Shown: positions 17,552 to 26,154, counted from the first letter of the stretch. The stretch is DNA of 64,000 bases from Ruminococcaceae bacterium UBA3323 (GCA_002361935.1 DESD01000055.1:1-64000), one strand, 5' to 3'. A program made the numbers and translations. The notes: generated from the sequence alone by a model not told the origin.

Positions 17552-18057
17552 TGCAGCACCACCTTATCGCCCTTTTTAACAGAAAACGGATTGGAAAAAT
17601 CATTAATTTCCATAAGCTTTTCCACGCTTTTGTCACATCGAAACGCAATATCAAACATATTCTCATCCTCCTCTGCATATGTAAATCCGAAATGATAATT
17701 ACCACGCTTTGCAGGGCTTTTTTCTATAAATGAAATGCTGTAAGAAACACAGCTTTTCTTGGCATCCTCCGTAATATTGAGCGAGGATAAATAGACATTG
17801 CAGCAGCCACCGTCCGGAAGAAACAGCCAGCCGGGCTTTTTGCTTTTCATCAGTATTTTCAGCCTGAATGCCGCATCTGCTCCGTTCTCTCCCCAAAAGC
17901 AGCCGTCTGCCTTAATAACGGTTGCCCGGTCTGATATACGGAAAACACGGCTTTCACCGCTTAAGACAGAGCTTTCCTGCATATGCTGCTCCATTTCCGT
18001 TTTTATAAAAAGGGGATTATTCGGAAATTCAAAATCCTTAAATTTCATTCTGACCAT
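17548..18057 (-). CDS. Tail protein with C-terminal LysM-like domain (XkdP-like)
   Basis: 169 aa. The N-terminal FKDFEFPNNPLFIKTEM resembles the DNA-circulation/gpN N-terminal family. The C-terminal 45 residues (FDIAFRCDKSVEKLMEINDFSNPFSVKKGDKVVL) form a LysM-like module, as in XkdP of PBSX-type phages. In such phages XkdP follows the tape-measure gene. Here it follows a 33-codon ORF and the tail-terminator gene directly, so sheath, tube, chaperone and tape measure are absent from this locus. Confidence 0.75.
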   Translation of the reverse strand: MVRMKFKDFEFPNNPLFIKTEMEQHMQESSVLSGESRVFRISDRATVIKADGCFWGENGADAAFRLKILMKSKKPGWLFLPDGGCCNVYLSSLNITEDAKKSCVSYSISFIEKSPAKRGNYHFGFTYAEEDENMFDIAFRCDKSVEKLMEINDFSNPFSVKKGDKVVLQ

Positions 18058-18158
18058 TATGAGTCCTCCGCTGAAAGCATATTATCATACCGCTTTGAAT
18101 CAAGCCGGATATATTCGGAAATTTCTTTCATTTCTTCATATTCTTTGTCATCATTCAT
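18057..18158 (-). CDS. 33-aa ORF at the sheath/tube/tape-measure position
   Basis: Not recognised. It encodes MNDDKEYEEMKEI followed by SEYIRLDSKRYDNMLSAEDS: acidic, helical, no membrane segment. The ATG overlaps the stop of the upstream gene by eight bases (ATGAATGA), GGAGGGAAAGAGG precedes it, and its TAA overlaps the next ATG. This is the same coupling used throughout the operon, so it is likely translated. It may be a real small protein or a relic left where a block of tail genes was lost. Confidence 0.55.
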   Translation of the reverse strand: MNDDKEYEEMKEISEYIRLDSKRYDNMLSAEDS

Positions 18159-18564
18159 CCTCTTTCCCTCCAAAGCAAAGCTCATTATTAAAGGTAAATA
18201 CCGCTCTCATAATATAGCACTGCGCAAAACTGTCTGCCTTAATTTCGGAAATGCGGATTGAAACAATATTGAAATCCGCAACATCCCTGCATATTCGGAA
18301 AACAATACTTTCGGGAACGGTTTTATCAGATTCATACGGAAGAAAAATATCCGTAAAAACACTGAAGGTGCCTGCCTTAACATGCTCATAAACTGCATTT
18401 TCATCAAGCTCAATGCTTTTTATGCCGACGGCAACAGCCGTATTTTTAAGAACTGTAGGCTTAACTGCATTTGGATAAGCCCTTGTTATCTGGATATTGG
18501 CAAAAAATCCGTCATCAAGAATTCTGCTTAAAAATTCATTCAAAATGCTTTCAGCATGAATCAT
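18151..18564 (-). CDS. Putative tail terminator/completion protein
   Basis: 137 aa. Begins MIHAESILNEFLSRILDDGF; the TDIFLPYESDKTVPESIVFRICRDV middle and overall size fit tail-completion proteins that sit after the head-closure gene in PBSX-like modules. It overlaps the upstream gene by 14 bases, with GGGAAG before the ATG. The assignment relies mainly on gene order. Confidence 0.6.
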   Translation of the reverse strand: MIHAESILNEFLSRILDDGFFANIQITRAYPNAVKPTVLKNTAVAVGIKSIELDENAVYEHVKAGTFSVFTDIFLPYESDKTVPESIVFRICRDVADFNIVSIRISEIKADSFAQCYIMRAVFTFNNELCFGGKEDE

Positions 18565-18907
18565 TTTCTTCCCACACCTTTCTTAAAATACCTCTGTAAT
18601 AAAGTACCCTATCGCCCATTTTAACGGCATCTCTTTTTTTAAAAATATATTTAACACCGTCTGCAATCAGATATGCCTTGTCCGAAAGAGAAAGAATATT
18701 ATGATCAAACGGACCTATATAGGTGTAATAATCGGCACTGACCCTGCCGATTTCCGTTTCTTTCGGCTCAAATTCGGATTTATTGCTTCGCCACTTAGGA
18801 GAAAGCACTGCATAAAACGGAACCGATACCCAATTTCCGTCTTTGATAAAAACGCTTTCGCCAACCTGCCTCAGCCCGTTTTTCACTTTATATGCATTGT
18901 TGTTCAT
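18551..18907 (-). CDS. Putative head-closure (stopper) protein
   Basis: 118 aa, strand-rich (YKVKNGLRQVGESVFIKDGNWVSVPFYAVLSP). The size and position between the gp6-like connector and the tail-completion gene are those of a stopper protein. It begins directly at the upstream gene's stop codon (TGA-ATG). There is no diagnostic catalytic motif. Confidence 0.55.
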   Translation of the reverse strand: MNNNAYKVKNGLRQVGESVFIKDGNWVSVPFYAVLSPKWRSNKSEFEPKETEIGRVSADYYTYIGPFDHNILSLSDKAYLIADGVKYIFKKRDAVKMGDRVLYYRGILRKVWEENDSC

Positions 18908-19285
18908 TCAAACACCTAAAAAAGCAAAGCCGTTTGTTTCATCAAGCTCCGAAGCGGATTTAAAAAGCGGTCTGCAGTCATTGGCTGCCGCACGGAGCAC
19001 ATCCTCCGCACCGCCCTTCAAATCCGCATTCTGCTTAACCGTTATCTCGCCTGCCGTAAAAGAGGTTATGCCTTCAGCATTTTCAGCTATACAGCAAATG
19101 GAATAATATGCCTTTGCTGCGGCATACTGAATCACTCTTGCATCCCCCTCATCTGCGTTTTCATCCAGTAATTCACAAACGCTTAATGAAGCGGCAAGAA
19201 TAAGCTGATTATAGGTTTCAATCTCTTCGTCATCAAAACTGCCCAGAAGAGCAACCGTTTTTTTTACAAGCCCTGTATCAAGCAT
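18908..19285 (-). CDS. Putative head-tail connector protein (gp6/gp15-like)
   Basis: 125 aa, mainly helical (VIQYAAAKAYYSICCIAENAEGITSFTAGEITVK). It lies immediately downstream of the major capsid gene, the usual place for the adaptor ring protein. A GAAGGGAAG ribosome binding site precedes the ATG. Assignment is by size, helix pattern and position. Confidence 0.6.
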   Translation of the reverse strand: MLDTGLVKKTVALLGSFDDEEIETYNQLILAASLSVCELLDENADEGDARVIQYAAAKAYYSICCIAENAEGITSFTAGEITVKQNADLKGGAEDVLRAAANDCRPLFKSASELDETNGFAFLGV

Positions 19286-19314
19286 AGCTTTACTTCCCTT
19301 CTCAATTATATTTT

Positions 19315-20301
19315 TTAGTAAGCAAGTGTTTTTGCTGCATCGCTGAATATAGTTGAAAAGCCTGTAATTGTTGTAATTGCACAGCGTTCCAGCTGGCGGT
19401 CAATCAGCTTATCATACTCCGTTAAAACACCGCCTGCCTGCACCTTTTCCAGCGCAGCGTTTTTGTCAAGGGCAATAATTTTCTTATCTGCGCTGCCGCT
19501 CATTTTAAGCACCTCTGCACCGAACGGTGTAATCATTCTGCCTGTACCGTGGAAGTTCTGACCTGCATAGGAATCCTTGAATTCCGTAATGGAAAGCATA
19601 TCGGCAAGTGCTGACGGAGCAGCAATAAGCGTAGTTGTATTATACGGGGAAAGCGCATCCCAGAGCTTAACAAGATCCGTATAGTTAACTGCCGTGCCTG
19701 TTCCGGCAATGTTTTCAATACCCGAAGCATCAAGCGCCGCCATAGCATCATTAAACTGCGTTCTTGCAATATAGGCACCAATCTGTTTAAGCGTTACGGT
19801 GAACAAATCAAGCTTCTGAAACTTGATGGCTTCATAAGAGGCAACAAGCATTCTGCCCCTCTTTTTAAGTGTTGTAAGCTTTTCCTTGGTTTTAATATTG
19901 GTTTCGGGAATGACTTCGCCTTCGCCTACAAGCTGAAGCTCCTTATCCTCCGCAGACGGAACACTTTCAATTGCTCTGTAATCAAGTGCATCAATATTCG
20001 TTGTTGTTGCAATAATTTTAGGAAGAATATCCTCCTCTTCAAGACCCTGCTGTACTGCACGGGAAATATATTCAGGGAAAAGCGCCGCCGAATCTGTTGT
20101 TTTAAAGAACTTGGAAATCGTGTCCGAGCCTGCACCCGAAACCTTAATGTCAAATCTTTTAAGCTGACGCTGATAGGCATCAAGTCCTTCATAATCCGTT
20201 CCTATGTAGTTTTCGGACGGATCAAGCTCCTCAAGAGAAGCCGTAAATCCCTTTGATGTGGAATAAAGTCCTTTTTCAAGTTTAATATTATCAAATGCCA
20301 T
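19315..20301 (-). CDS. Major capsid protein, HK97 fold
   Basis: 328 aa. Forms the procapsid shell. The core pattern is EYISRAVQQGLEEEDILPKIIATTTNIDALDYRAI, then GEVIPETNIKTKEKLTTLKKRGRMLVASYEAIK, then LIAAPSALADMLSITEFKD; these are typical of HK97-type coat proteins. It has the strongest ribosome binding site of the operon (AAGGAG, eight bases before ATG), as expected for an abundant structural protein. The gene is intact. Confidence 0.85.
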   Translation of the reverse strand: MAFDNIKLEKGLYSTSKGFTASLEELDPSENYIGTDYEGLDAYQRQLKRFDIKVSGAGSDTISKFFKTTDSAALFPEYISRAVQQGLEEEDILPKIIATTTNIDALDYRAIESVPSAEDKELQLVGEGEVIPETNIKTKEKLTTLKKRGRMLVASYEAIKFQKLDLFTVTLKQIGAYIARTQFNDAMAALDASGIENIAGTGTAVNYTDLVKLWDALSPYNTTTLIAAPSALADMLSITEFKDSYAGQNFHGTGRMITPFGAEVLKMSGSADKKIIALDKNAALEKVQAGGVLTEYDKLIDRQLERCAITTITGFSTIFSDAAKTLAY

Positions 20302-20313
20302 TTTTAAATCTCC

Positions 20314-21282
20314 TTAAATTCTGAATTCATTTAAATTCTTATGTGATTTTTTCTGTGCTGCCCCAAGCTGAGGCAGCGGCATAGTTTTCACTGCCTGCTG
20401 CTTTTCAAAAGCATTTTTAAAGCTTAAAAGCTCTTTGATTGTCATAACCGATGCCACACCGCCGAAAACACCGAGATCCATTTCAGGAATGGATTTTGCA
20501 CAAAGAGAAACAAGCTCCTTAACAAGACTTTTCTTGTATTCCTCGCCAAGTGCTGCAAGCTCTTCTCTTTCTTCAATATAGGCACAGATTTCCTTTGCCT
20601 GCTTATTGGAAAGAACAATCTCGTTTTCATCAGTGATAAGGCTTTTTTTAATATCTGTCATATCAAAATCTCCGTTTTTCAGATTAAATGATTTTGTAAC
20701 GCCGGCATCCCGCTGAGCAGGCACGGCAACAAAACTCCATTCATACGCATCCGCAGCATCGCTTAAAATGCTGAAGCAGATTTTATCGCCGTATTTTCTG
20801 CCGTTTATATGATTGCATGCTCCACCCTTTCTGCTTTTGCCGCAGACCGAGCAAACAGAGGAATTCATCGCGCAGGAAACGGAAACTTCCTTTTTGATTC
20901 CTGCCTCAATCTCCGTTATAAAGGATTTGTTTTCATCATTTCTTACCATATACGCCTTTGCCCTGAGCGCATAATAATCCTCACCGTCTGCTGTTTTTCT
21001 TCCCTCGGATTTTTCAACCTGGGTTTCAAAAATACGTGCAGTCTGATCAGAGGATTTCATGGAATGATCCTTGATTCCGGTTTTACCTTCAAATAACTTT
21101 GCAAGCTCATAAAGAGCGGAAACAGAAAACTTTTCGTAATCACGGTCTACATCATTGCTGCATAAAGTAACCGAGAAAACATAAAGCTCCTCCTCTGAAA
21201 AATCCTTTCTTGTATACTGCCTGATTTTGTCAAAATCCTCTTTAACAGGTGTGTATCCCTTTTCTACATATCCGTCTTTCAA
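20314..21282 (-). CDS. Prohead protease/scaffold fusion (XkdF-like) with a Cys/His cluster
   Basis: 322 aa. The N-terminal half resembles U35-type prohead proteases: the putative catalytic His is His73 in GIKDHSMKSSDQTARIFE, and the Ser lies in KKEVSVSCA (Ser134 or Ser136). A CSVCGKSRKGGACNH cluster (Cys144, Cys147, Cys156, His158) is inserted right after the serine strand and could bind zinc. The C-terminal about 120 residues are helical, Lys/Glu-rich and scaffold-like. It starts with TTG overlapping the portal stop (TTGA), with GGGAGG eight bases upstream. Confidence 0.75.
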   Translation of the reverse strand: MKDGYVEKGYTPVKEDFDKIRQYTRKDFSEEELYVFSVTLCSNDVDRDYEKFSVSALYELAKLFEGKTGIKDHSMKSSDQTARIFETQVEKSEGRKTADGEDYYALRAKAYMVRNDENKSFITEIEAGIKKEVSVSCAMNSSVCSVCGKSRKGGACNHINGRKYGDKICFSILSDAADAYEWSFVAVPAQRDAGVTKSFNLKNGDFDMTDIKKSLITDENEIVLSNKQAKEICAYIEEREELAALGEEYKKSLVKELVSLCAKSIPEMDLGVFGGVASVMTIKELLSFKNAFEKQQAVKTMPLPQLGAAQKKSHKNLNEFRI

Positions 21283-22409
21283 GCGTAAACCTCCCTTAAA
21301 ATCTTTTCCGTTTGAGCATCATAAAGGCGAGCCCTTGCCGTTTCGGTTTCATCCTGCATGGTAATGCTATCCCACTCGATTTCAACCGAAGCACCAATTC
21401 CGTTTACCTCAAGATACTTTTTTCCGATTTTGAGCAGAACCGGATTAAGAATTCTTCTGTAAGCCTCAAGTTCTGTTGTTAAAACATCTGCCTGCTGCGA
21501 ACTCATCCGTTCCGTTGTAGACCAGCTTAAGCCCAGCATATACGGAGGCAGTCCCGTTTTTGCAACAATCTGCTCCATAAGCTGCCGAACGGGAACCTCA
21601 CTGTTTAGTACGCCGCAGTCAGAACCGATAACCTTAACCGAAACATCGCCTACAGCAACAAAATCCTTAACCGTATCCTTGCTGCTCATGGCATCTCGCC
21701 ACGCTTCAGCCATCTGCTCTGCTCTTTCCTTTGCATTGCCAGAATCAATGCTGTCACTCGGTTTGTAGGTAACTGCATATCTCAGATTGCCTGCATGGCT
21801 CCAATTTTCTCCGATTGTATTATAAATGGTCAGCAGAACATCGGAAACAAACGGCAGTCCTCGCAAAAGACTTGTACCAAGAATTTTCCCGGGCTCAGGA
21901 TTTAATGCCGAAAACAAAATCAAATCCTGATTTGGAAGCTTTTCATTGTTATTGTAAAATTCAATATCCAGATTATTGGAGCTCCTTTTAACCTCAAGCG
22001 CATCAAGCTCTCCGTTATAAAGTGCATAAAAGCCATTTTCATCCGCAAGCATCTCACCTACGGCTGAACCATAGGTAAGCAAATCGGAAAGATAGGAGGA
22101 AATAAAGGAATAAATTCCCGTCTGATTTCCGCCGACATTTATACGGCTGAAAAATGAATTCATTTCATCATTCAGTTTTTTGCTTCCGGTTTCATAATGA
22201 AATCCCTCACACAGCCTTACAATCTTGCATATTGCAACATCAATAACAGGCACGCTTTCACGAAGATAGGAATACACACGATTGTTAAAATTCATCGGAA
22301 TACGGCTGTTTATCTGCCAAAACGGGTGATTGGAATAGCTGCTTGTCTGCACAGTGCTTACACCTGCTTGCGTTTCCCTGCCTTTTTTATTTCTGTGAAA
22401 TAAGCCCAA
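21279..22409 (-). CDS. Phage portal protein
   Basis: 376 aa. Ring protein at the packaging vertex. Recognisable portal features include YLRESVPVIDVAICKIVRLCEGF near the N-terminus, PGKILGTSLLRGLPFVSDVLLTIYNTIGENWSHAG in the middle and IVAKTGLPPYMLGLSW with a following TERMSSQQADVLTTELEAYR helix. A TTG at 22409 (MGLFHRNKKG), seven bases after AAAGGAAG, is the likely start; the frame extends to 22433 but overlaps the terminase end. Confidence 0.87.
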   Translation of the reverse strand: MGLFHRNKKGRETQAGVSTVQTSSYSNHPFWQINSRIPMNFNNRVYSYLRESVPVIDVAICKIVRLCEGFHYETGSKKLNDEMNSFFSRINVGGNQTGIYSFISSYLSDLLTYGSAVGEMLADENGFYALYNGELDALEVKRSSNNLDIEFYNNNEKLPNQDLILFSALNPEPGKILGTSLLRGLPFVSDVLLTIYNTIGENWSHAGNLRYAVTYKPSDSIDSGNAKERAEQMAEAWRDAMSSKDTVKDFVAVGDVSVKVIGSDCGVLNSEVPVRQLMEQIVAKTGLPPYMLGLSWSTTERMSSQQADVLTTELEAYRRILNPVLLKIGKKYLEVNGIGASVEIEWDSITMQDETETARARLYDAQTEKILREVYA

Positions 22410-22413
22410 ACCC

Positions 22414-23670
22414 TCACTTCCTTTCAACTGCAACGGAAAATAAATCGCTTTCGTTCTTTCCGTTTAAAACGGTAGCAACAAAATAGCGTATATCATCCAT
22501 CGCATGATCATTTTCTTTTTTCGGCGCATCCCTTTTTATACCGTTATCCCAGCGATAAACCGAAAATTCACGAATTGTATCGGTACAGCCGGGATAAAAG
22601 AAGATCTCCTCATTTTTAAGTGCATTGCAAACATAATGGATACCCTTTAAAACATCATTGTCTGCCCGGATAACCCTGAATTCACCATGACGCTTAACCG
22701 TTTCAATAAAGCTTGCTGCCGAGGGGTCTATAATGAGCGCTTCAATTTTCCGCCCGTTAACAAGCGATAAAAGCTTTTCGTAATACTCCTCGTCCGTAAG
22801 CTGAATACCCTTGTCCCTGCTGCTGTGGTAGTATTCATCAAGACGGTACCAGCCATCAGCCGACTTGCCCCAAAGGCCAAGTGAAAACGGATTAACCGTA
22901 CCGTAATCACAGGATAAATAGTATAAAAAGAAATCTCCGCCGCTTTTTTTGATATGGCGCCTGCTGTCAAACATAGGATAAACAAGCCCATCCGCTGCAA
23001 CCCATCTGCCGTCTATAAAGCGTTCATAGAAAGCACCGCTGTATAAGCTTTTATATCTGTCGATAACAGCCGGGGATAAAGACGGATTATCCTCCATTTT
23101 AAAATGAAGATACAGCATATTTTTTGCATTCCTTTTCTTAATCCATTCGGTATAAAACCAATGAAAAGGATGCTCAGGGTTGCAGTTAAACCAGAATTTT
23201 GAATGCTCCAGCGAGCATCTTGCAAGTGCCTGCTCTACAAAGGAACGGGGCATAAGCGCAACCTCGTCAAGAAGCACGCCGCCAAGCGTCATTCCCTGAA
23301 TAAGCGAAGCAGAGGATTCATCTCTTCCGCCGAAAATATAAAATCGGTTTTTGATGCTTCCCTTTTCTATTTCAAGCAAATTCCGGCTGATTTTATAATC
23401 GCATCTGAATCCAAGGGATAAAAGATTCGGAATCAGCGGCGTTATCACATTGCGCCTGAGTGATGAGATTGTTTTTCCGCAAATAGCAAAAGAGGTGTCG
23501 CAAAAATTGTAAAACGCCCAGCCGATAAAGGAAATGCTCATGCAAAGTGTTTTGCCGGAACGCACGGCTCCATCACATATAACACCGTTTTTATCCTTGA
23601 ATGGGCTGGTATCACACCACCAGGTAAGCACACGCAGCTGCTTTTTTGAAAAAGGAACAAAGTTATTCAT
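22414..23670 (-). CDS. Terminase large subunit
   Basis: 418 aa DNA-packaging motor and nuclease, PBSX XtmB-like. From the ATG at 23670: Walker A GAVRSGKT (34-41), Walker B LLDEV (Asp135, Glu136), and the three RNase H-like nuclease acidic positions, Asp255 in SCDYGT, Asp315 in LIIDPSAA, and Asp392/Asp393 in HAMDDIRYF. All catalytic positions are kept. The start overlaps the TerS stop (ATGAATAA), in the operon's usual style; the upstream 11 codons are unlikely to be used. Confidence 0.93.
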   Translation of the reverse strand: MNNFVPFSKKQLRVLTWWCDTSPFKDKNGVICDGAVRSGKTLCMSISFIGWAFYNFCDTSFAICGKTISSLRRNVITPLIPNLLSLGFRCDYKISRNLLEIEKGSIKNRFYIFGGRDESSASLIQGMTLGGVLLDEVALMPRSFVEQALARCSLEHSKFWFNCNPEHPFHWFYTEWIKKRNAKNMLYLHFKMEDNPSLSPAVIDRYKSLYSGAFYERFIDGRWVAADGLVYPMFDSRRHIKKSGGDFFLYYLSCDYGTVNPFSLGLWGKSADGWYRLDEYYHSSRDKGIQLTDEEYYEKLLSLVNGRKIEALIIDPSAASFIETVKRHGEFRVIRADNDVLKGIHYVCNALKNEEIFFYPGCTDTIREFSVYRWDNGIKRDAPKKENDHAMDDIRYFVATVLNGKNESDLFSVAVERK

Positions 23671-23989
23671 CCTGATCACATCCCGGGAATGCACGCTTTG
23701 CACCCTCCTCCAATGCTTTATAAAAGCTGAGCGGCTGAGAAGGGGAATTGCTTTTTATGTCCCTTAATTTTTCAAGTGCTCTGATTCTGTCAAAAAACTT
23801 AATTTCCATCCCGCCGCCCTTCGGCCGCTTGATTTCGCTTATATTGAACAAATCAAGGCTCGGCAGCTTTTCCGCTATTTCATTTTCGTTTGCAAAAAGA
23901 AGATAGATTGCATCTTTGATTTCTCCGAAAGCAAGGCGCTTTAAACCCTCGCAAATCTCTTCTTCCGCTGTTTTCTTTTTCCGTCCCAT
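23663..23989 (-). CDS. Terminase small subunit-like protein, no obvious helix-turn-helix
   Basis: 108 aa. The GGGMEIKFFDRIRALEKLRDI segment (about residues 58-80) matches the oligomerisation/TerL-binding region of XtmA-type small terminases (DK-x-ALE-x-L pattern). The first 55 residues show no clear DNA-binding helix-turn-helix, and the protein is less than half the usual XtmA length. It is the first gene of the operon. In the Rhodobacter gene transfer agent, TerS is similarly short and lacks the specific DNA-binding domain (family knowledge); the resemblance here is only by inspection. Confidence 0.65.
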   Translation of the reverse strand: MGRKKKTAEEEICEGLKRLAFGEIKDAIYLLFANENEIAEKLPSLDLFNISEIKRPKGGGMEIKFFDRIRALEKLRDIKSNSPSQPLSFYKALEEGAKRAFPGCDQDE

Positions 23990-24228
23990 GTTTTCACCTC
24001 ACGATTATTGTGAAGAGCAGTCCGCTCTCCATAAATACTCCGAACGGCAAAAAAATATAGCCCATTTCTGCATAAATGAGCTGTTTTCAGAGAAAATAAA
24101 TTTATTTATTCGGTTTATGGCTATTCCTGTAATAGAAAAATGTCTCTCATACGATCGTTTTATTCTATAAAACTTTTTAGGGGCAGTTCATTGCCCGTCC
24201 GCCTTTTCAAAATTTTACAAACAAAAAA
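23990..24228. other. Leader region of the phage-derived operon
   Basis: No gene supported here. There is a small AGAGC/GCTCT hairpin just before the TerS ribosome binding site, an ACGATCGT palindrome near 24150-24160 and an AT-rich palindrome near 24095-24115. I see no promoter with both SigA boxes at good spacing. A 22-codon ORF is present but unconvincing. Confidence 0.4.
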
Positions 24229-24250
24229 CAGGGCAGATAAATCTGCCCTG
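24221..24250 (-). terminator. Terminator of the acyl-CoA synthetase gene
   Basis: CAGGGCAGAT pairs perfectly with ATCTGCCCTG; T-rich sequence follows on the minus strand. It isolates the synthetase gene from the phage-derived operon. Confidence 0.85.
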
Positions 24251-24267
24251 CAAAAAACGATATTGAA

Positions 24268-25947
24268 TTAATTAAGTACCTTGAAATCAACCTTGCCAAC
24301 CTTTGTTCTCGGAAGTGCATCAATGAAAACAACTTCTCTCGGAAGCGACCATTTTGAAAGATTCTGTTCACCGAATTTTTTAATCTTTTCAATAAGTGCA
24401 GCTTCATCATCATTGCTGAATTTCTTGTTTTTAACAACAAAAAGCTTAAGCATGGTTTTGCCGCCGTCTTCCTTACCGATAACGCAGCAATCATAGATTT
24501 CCGCCATAGCACGATAGGTTTCTTCAATAAACGAAGGATAAACAAGATAGCCGCTTATCTTATAAACTCTCTTAAGACGCTGGCGGTAATAAATATCTCC
24601 GCGCTCATCAATAAAGCACATATCTCCTGTATGAAGCCAAACCCTGCCATCATCATGCGCAACAAGCATCTTTGCAGTTTCCTCCGGATCATTCCAGTAA
24701 CCCTGCATAAGAGTTGGTGCATAAACGCAAAGCTCACCATCTTCACCCTCGCACTTTTCCGTTGTGCCGGGTTTAACGGTCATGGTTTCAACATTGTAGC
24801 AGGGAACACCGATGCAGCCCTGCGGAGCCTCACGGCGCGGATCGGTAAAAGTGCATACAGTAACACATTCTGTTAAACCATAGCCTGAAACAAAATGAAC
24901 CTTTGCGCCGCTTTCCTTAAGAAGTCTATCCATCTTCTCCGTCAGTGAATAAGGAACAACATCTCCGCCTGAACCGATAAGCTTCATTGAGCTCATATCA
25001 ATACCCTTAAGATAGCCTGCCTTGTAAACCTTTTCAAAGAAATCAGGAACGCCGAAAATATAATTAAGATGATATTTTTTAATAGAATCCGAACACATTT
25101 TTGCATCAAATGTCGGGAATAATGCCTGAGCCATACCAACACACATGGAAACATGCATACAAAGCGCAAAGCCAAAGCCATGGAAAACAGGAAGTGCAGA
25201 AAGCATTCCGTCTGTATCCTGATTCACCTTCATATTCAAAACCTGCTCAACAACATCAACAAGCTGATAGGAAAGATTGTTGATAGCCTCCGAAGTAAGC
25301 ATAACACCCTTCGGATTTCCCGTTGTGCCGCCTGTCATCATAATAGCGGCAGTTGCAAGAGGATCTGCAGCAGTTTCAACCGAGCCGTTTTCATTTATGT
25401 AAGTTTCGCCTTCTTTAAGAAAATCTGCCCAGTCAATAAGCTTTTTAACATTTTCTGCAGGAGCGGTTTTTCCCTTGATTTTCTTTTTATAAAGCATATT
25501 GGCAATAAAGCCGTAAGGTGTTTTGGGGAAATACTGCGCAGTTCTGCATTTAACAAGCGTTAAATCGGGATTCTGCGTAAAAGCTTTTTCGGAAACATCA
25601 AAGCAGAAAGCAAATTTGGCATCCACAAGATTTATGGTGTAATCCGCCTCGCTTTTAACAGAAAGCGGATGAAGCATGGAAGCAATGGCACCGATTTTGT
25701 TTACTGCATAAATTGCGGCAACGCACTGCGGCATATTCGGAAGACAGATAACAACCCTGTCTCCTTTTTTTACTCCGTTTGCAACAAGCGCAGCAGCACA
25801 TTTGTCAACCATATCGGCTGTTTCATTCCAGCTCAGCGTATTATTATAATAATAAAGACAGGGATTATCTCCTCTTTCCTTTGCCGAATGCTCAAACTGC
25901 TGATACATCGTTGTTCTTACATTGTACTTTGATGTGTACTCAATCAT
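24268..25947 (-). CDS. AMP-forming acyl-CoA synthetase
   Basis: Adenylates a carboxylic (probably fatty) acid and transfers it to CoA, 559 aa. The P-loop-like MMTGGTTGNPKGVMLT (about 215-230), VSGYGLTE, the HTGDMCFIDERGDIYYRQR hinge and the C-terminal lysine motif RTKVGKVDF are all present, so both half-reactions are feasible. Substrate specificity cannot be read from this. The ATG at 25947 (MIEYTSKYN) has GAGGT upstream and is preferred to a start nine codons earlier. Monocistronic. Confidence 0.92.
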   Translation of the reverse strand: MIEYTSKYNVRTTMYQQFEHSAKERGDNPCLYYYNNTLSWNETADMVDKCAAALVANGVKKGDRVVICLPNMPQCVAAIYAVNKIGAIASMLHPLSVKSEADYTINLVDAKFAFCFDVSEKAFTQNPDLTLVKCRTAQYFPKTPYGFIANMLYKKKIKGKTAPAENVKKLIDWADFLKEGETYINENGSVETAADPLATAAIMMTGGTTGNPKGVMLTSEAINNLSYQLVDVVEQVLNMKVNQDTDGMLSALPVFHGFGFALCMHVSMCVGMAQALFPTFDAKMCSDSIKKYHLNYIFGVPDFFEKVYKAGYLKGIDMSSMKLIGSGGDVVPYSLTEKMDRLLKESGAKVHFVSGYGLTECVTVCTFTDPRREAPQGCIGVPCYNVETMTVKPGTTEKCEGEDGELCVYAPTLMQGYWNDPEETAKMLVAHDDGRVWLHTGDMCFIDERGDIYYRQRLKRVYKISGYLVYPSFIEETYRAMAEIYDCCVIGKEDGGKTMLKLFVVKNKKFSNDDEAALIEKIKKFGEQNLSKWSLPREVVFIDALPRTKVGKVDFKVLN

Positions 25948-25983
25948 TACAAATACCTCGTTTCTTAATTTCAACTGTTAATC

Positions 25984-26012
25984 ATTCTAATTCAAACTAA
26001 ACATAATTACAA
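25984..26012 (-). promoter_or_regulatory. Promoter of the acyl-CoA synthetase gene
   Basis: Minus strand: TTGTAA (26012-26007), 17-base spacer, TAGAAT (25989-25984). Confidence 0.5.
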
Positions 26013-26154
26013 CAGGGCTTTCGGTTTCTTAATTATTTTTTTATATTTATTTGATTGTTTATTAATACTTTAACAGGCAGAATACCAAATCCAGCTGTAC
26101 AGAGCAAATGAAAAGCACGATTTTTCCTGCCCCAATACAGTACGCACTTTTCAT

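Noticed and set aside
19315..20301. Encapsulin nanocompartment instead of a phage capsid
   Set aside because: Flanked by portal, protease, terminase and connector genes, so the HK97-fold protein is a phage-type capsid; no cargo gene nearby.
24003..24071. 22-codon minus-strand ORF ahead of TerS
   Set aside because: No good ribosome binding site and no coupling overlap, unlike the 33-codon ORF farther down the operon.
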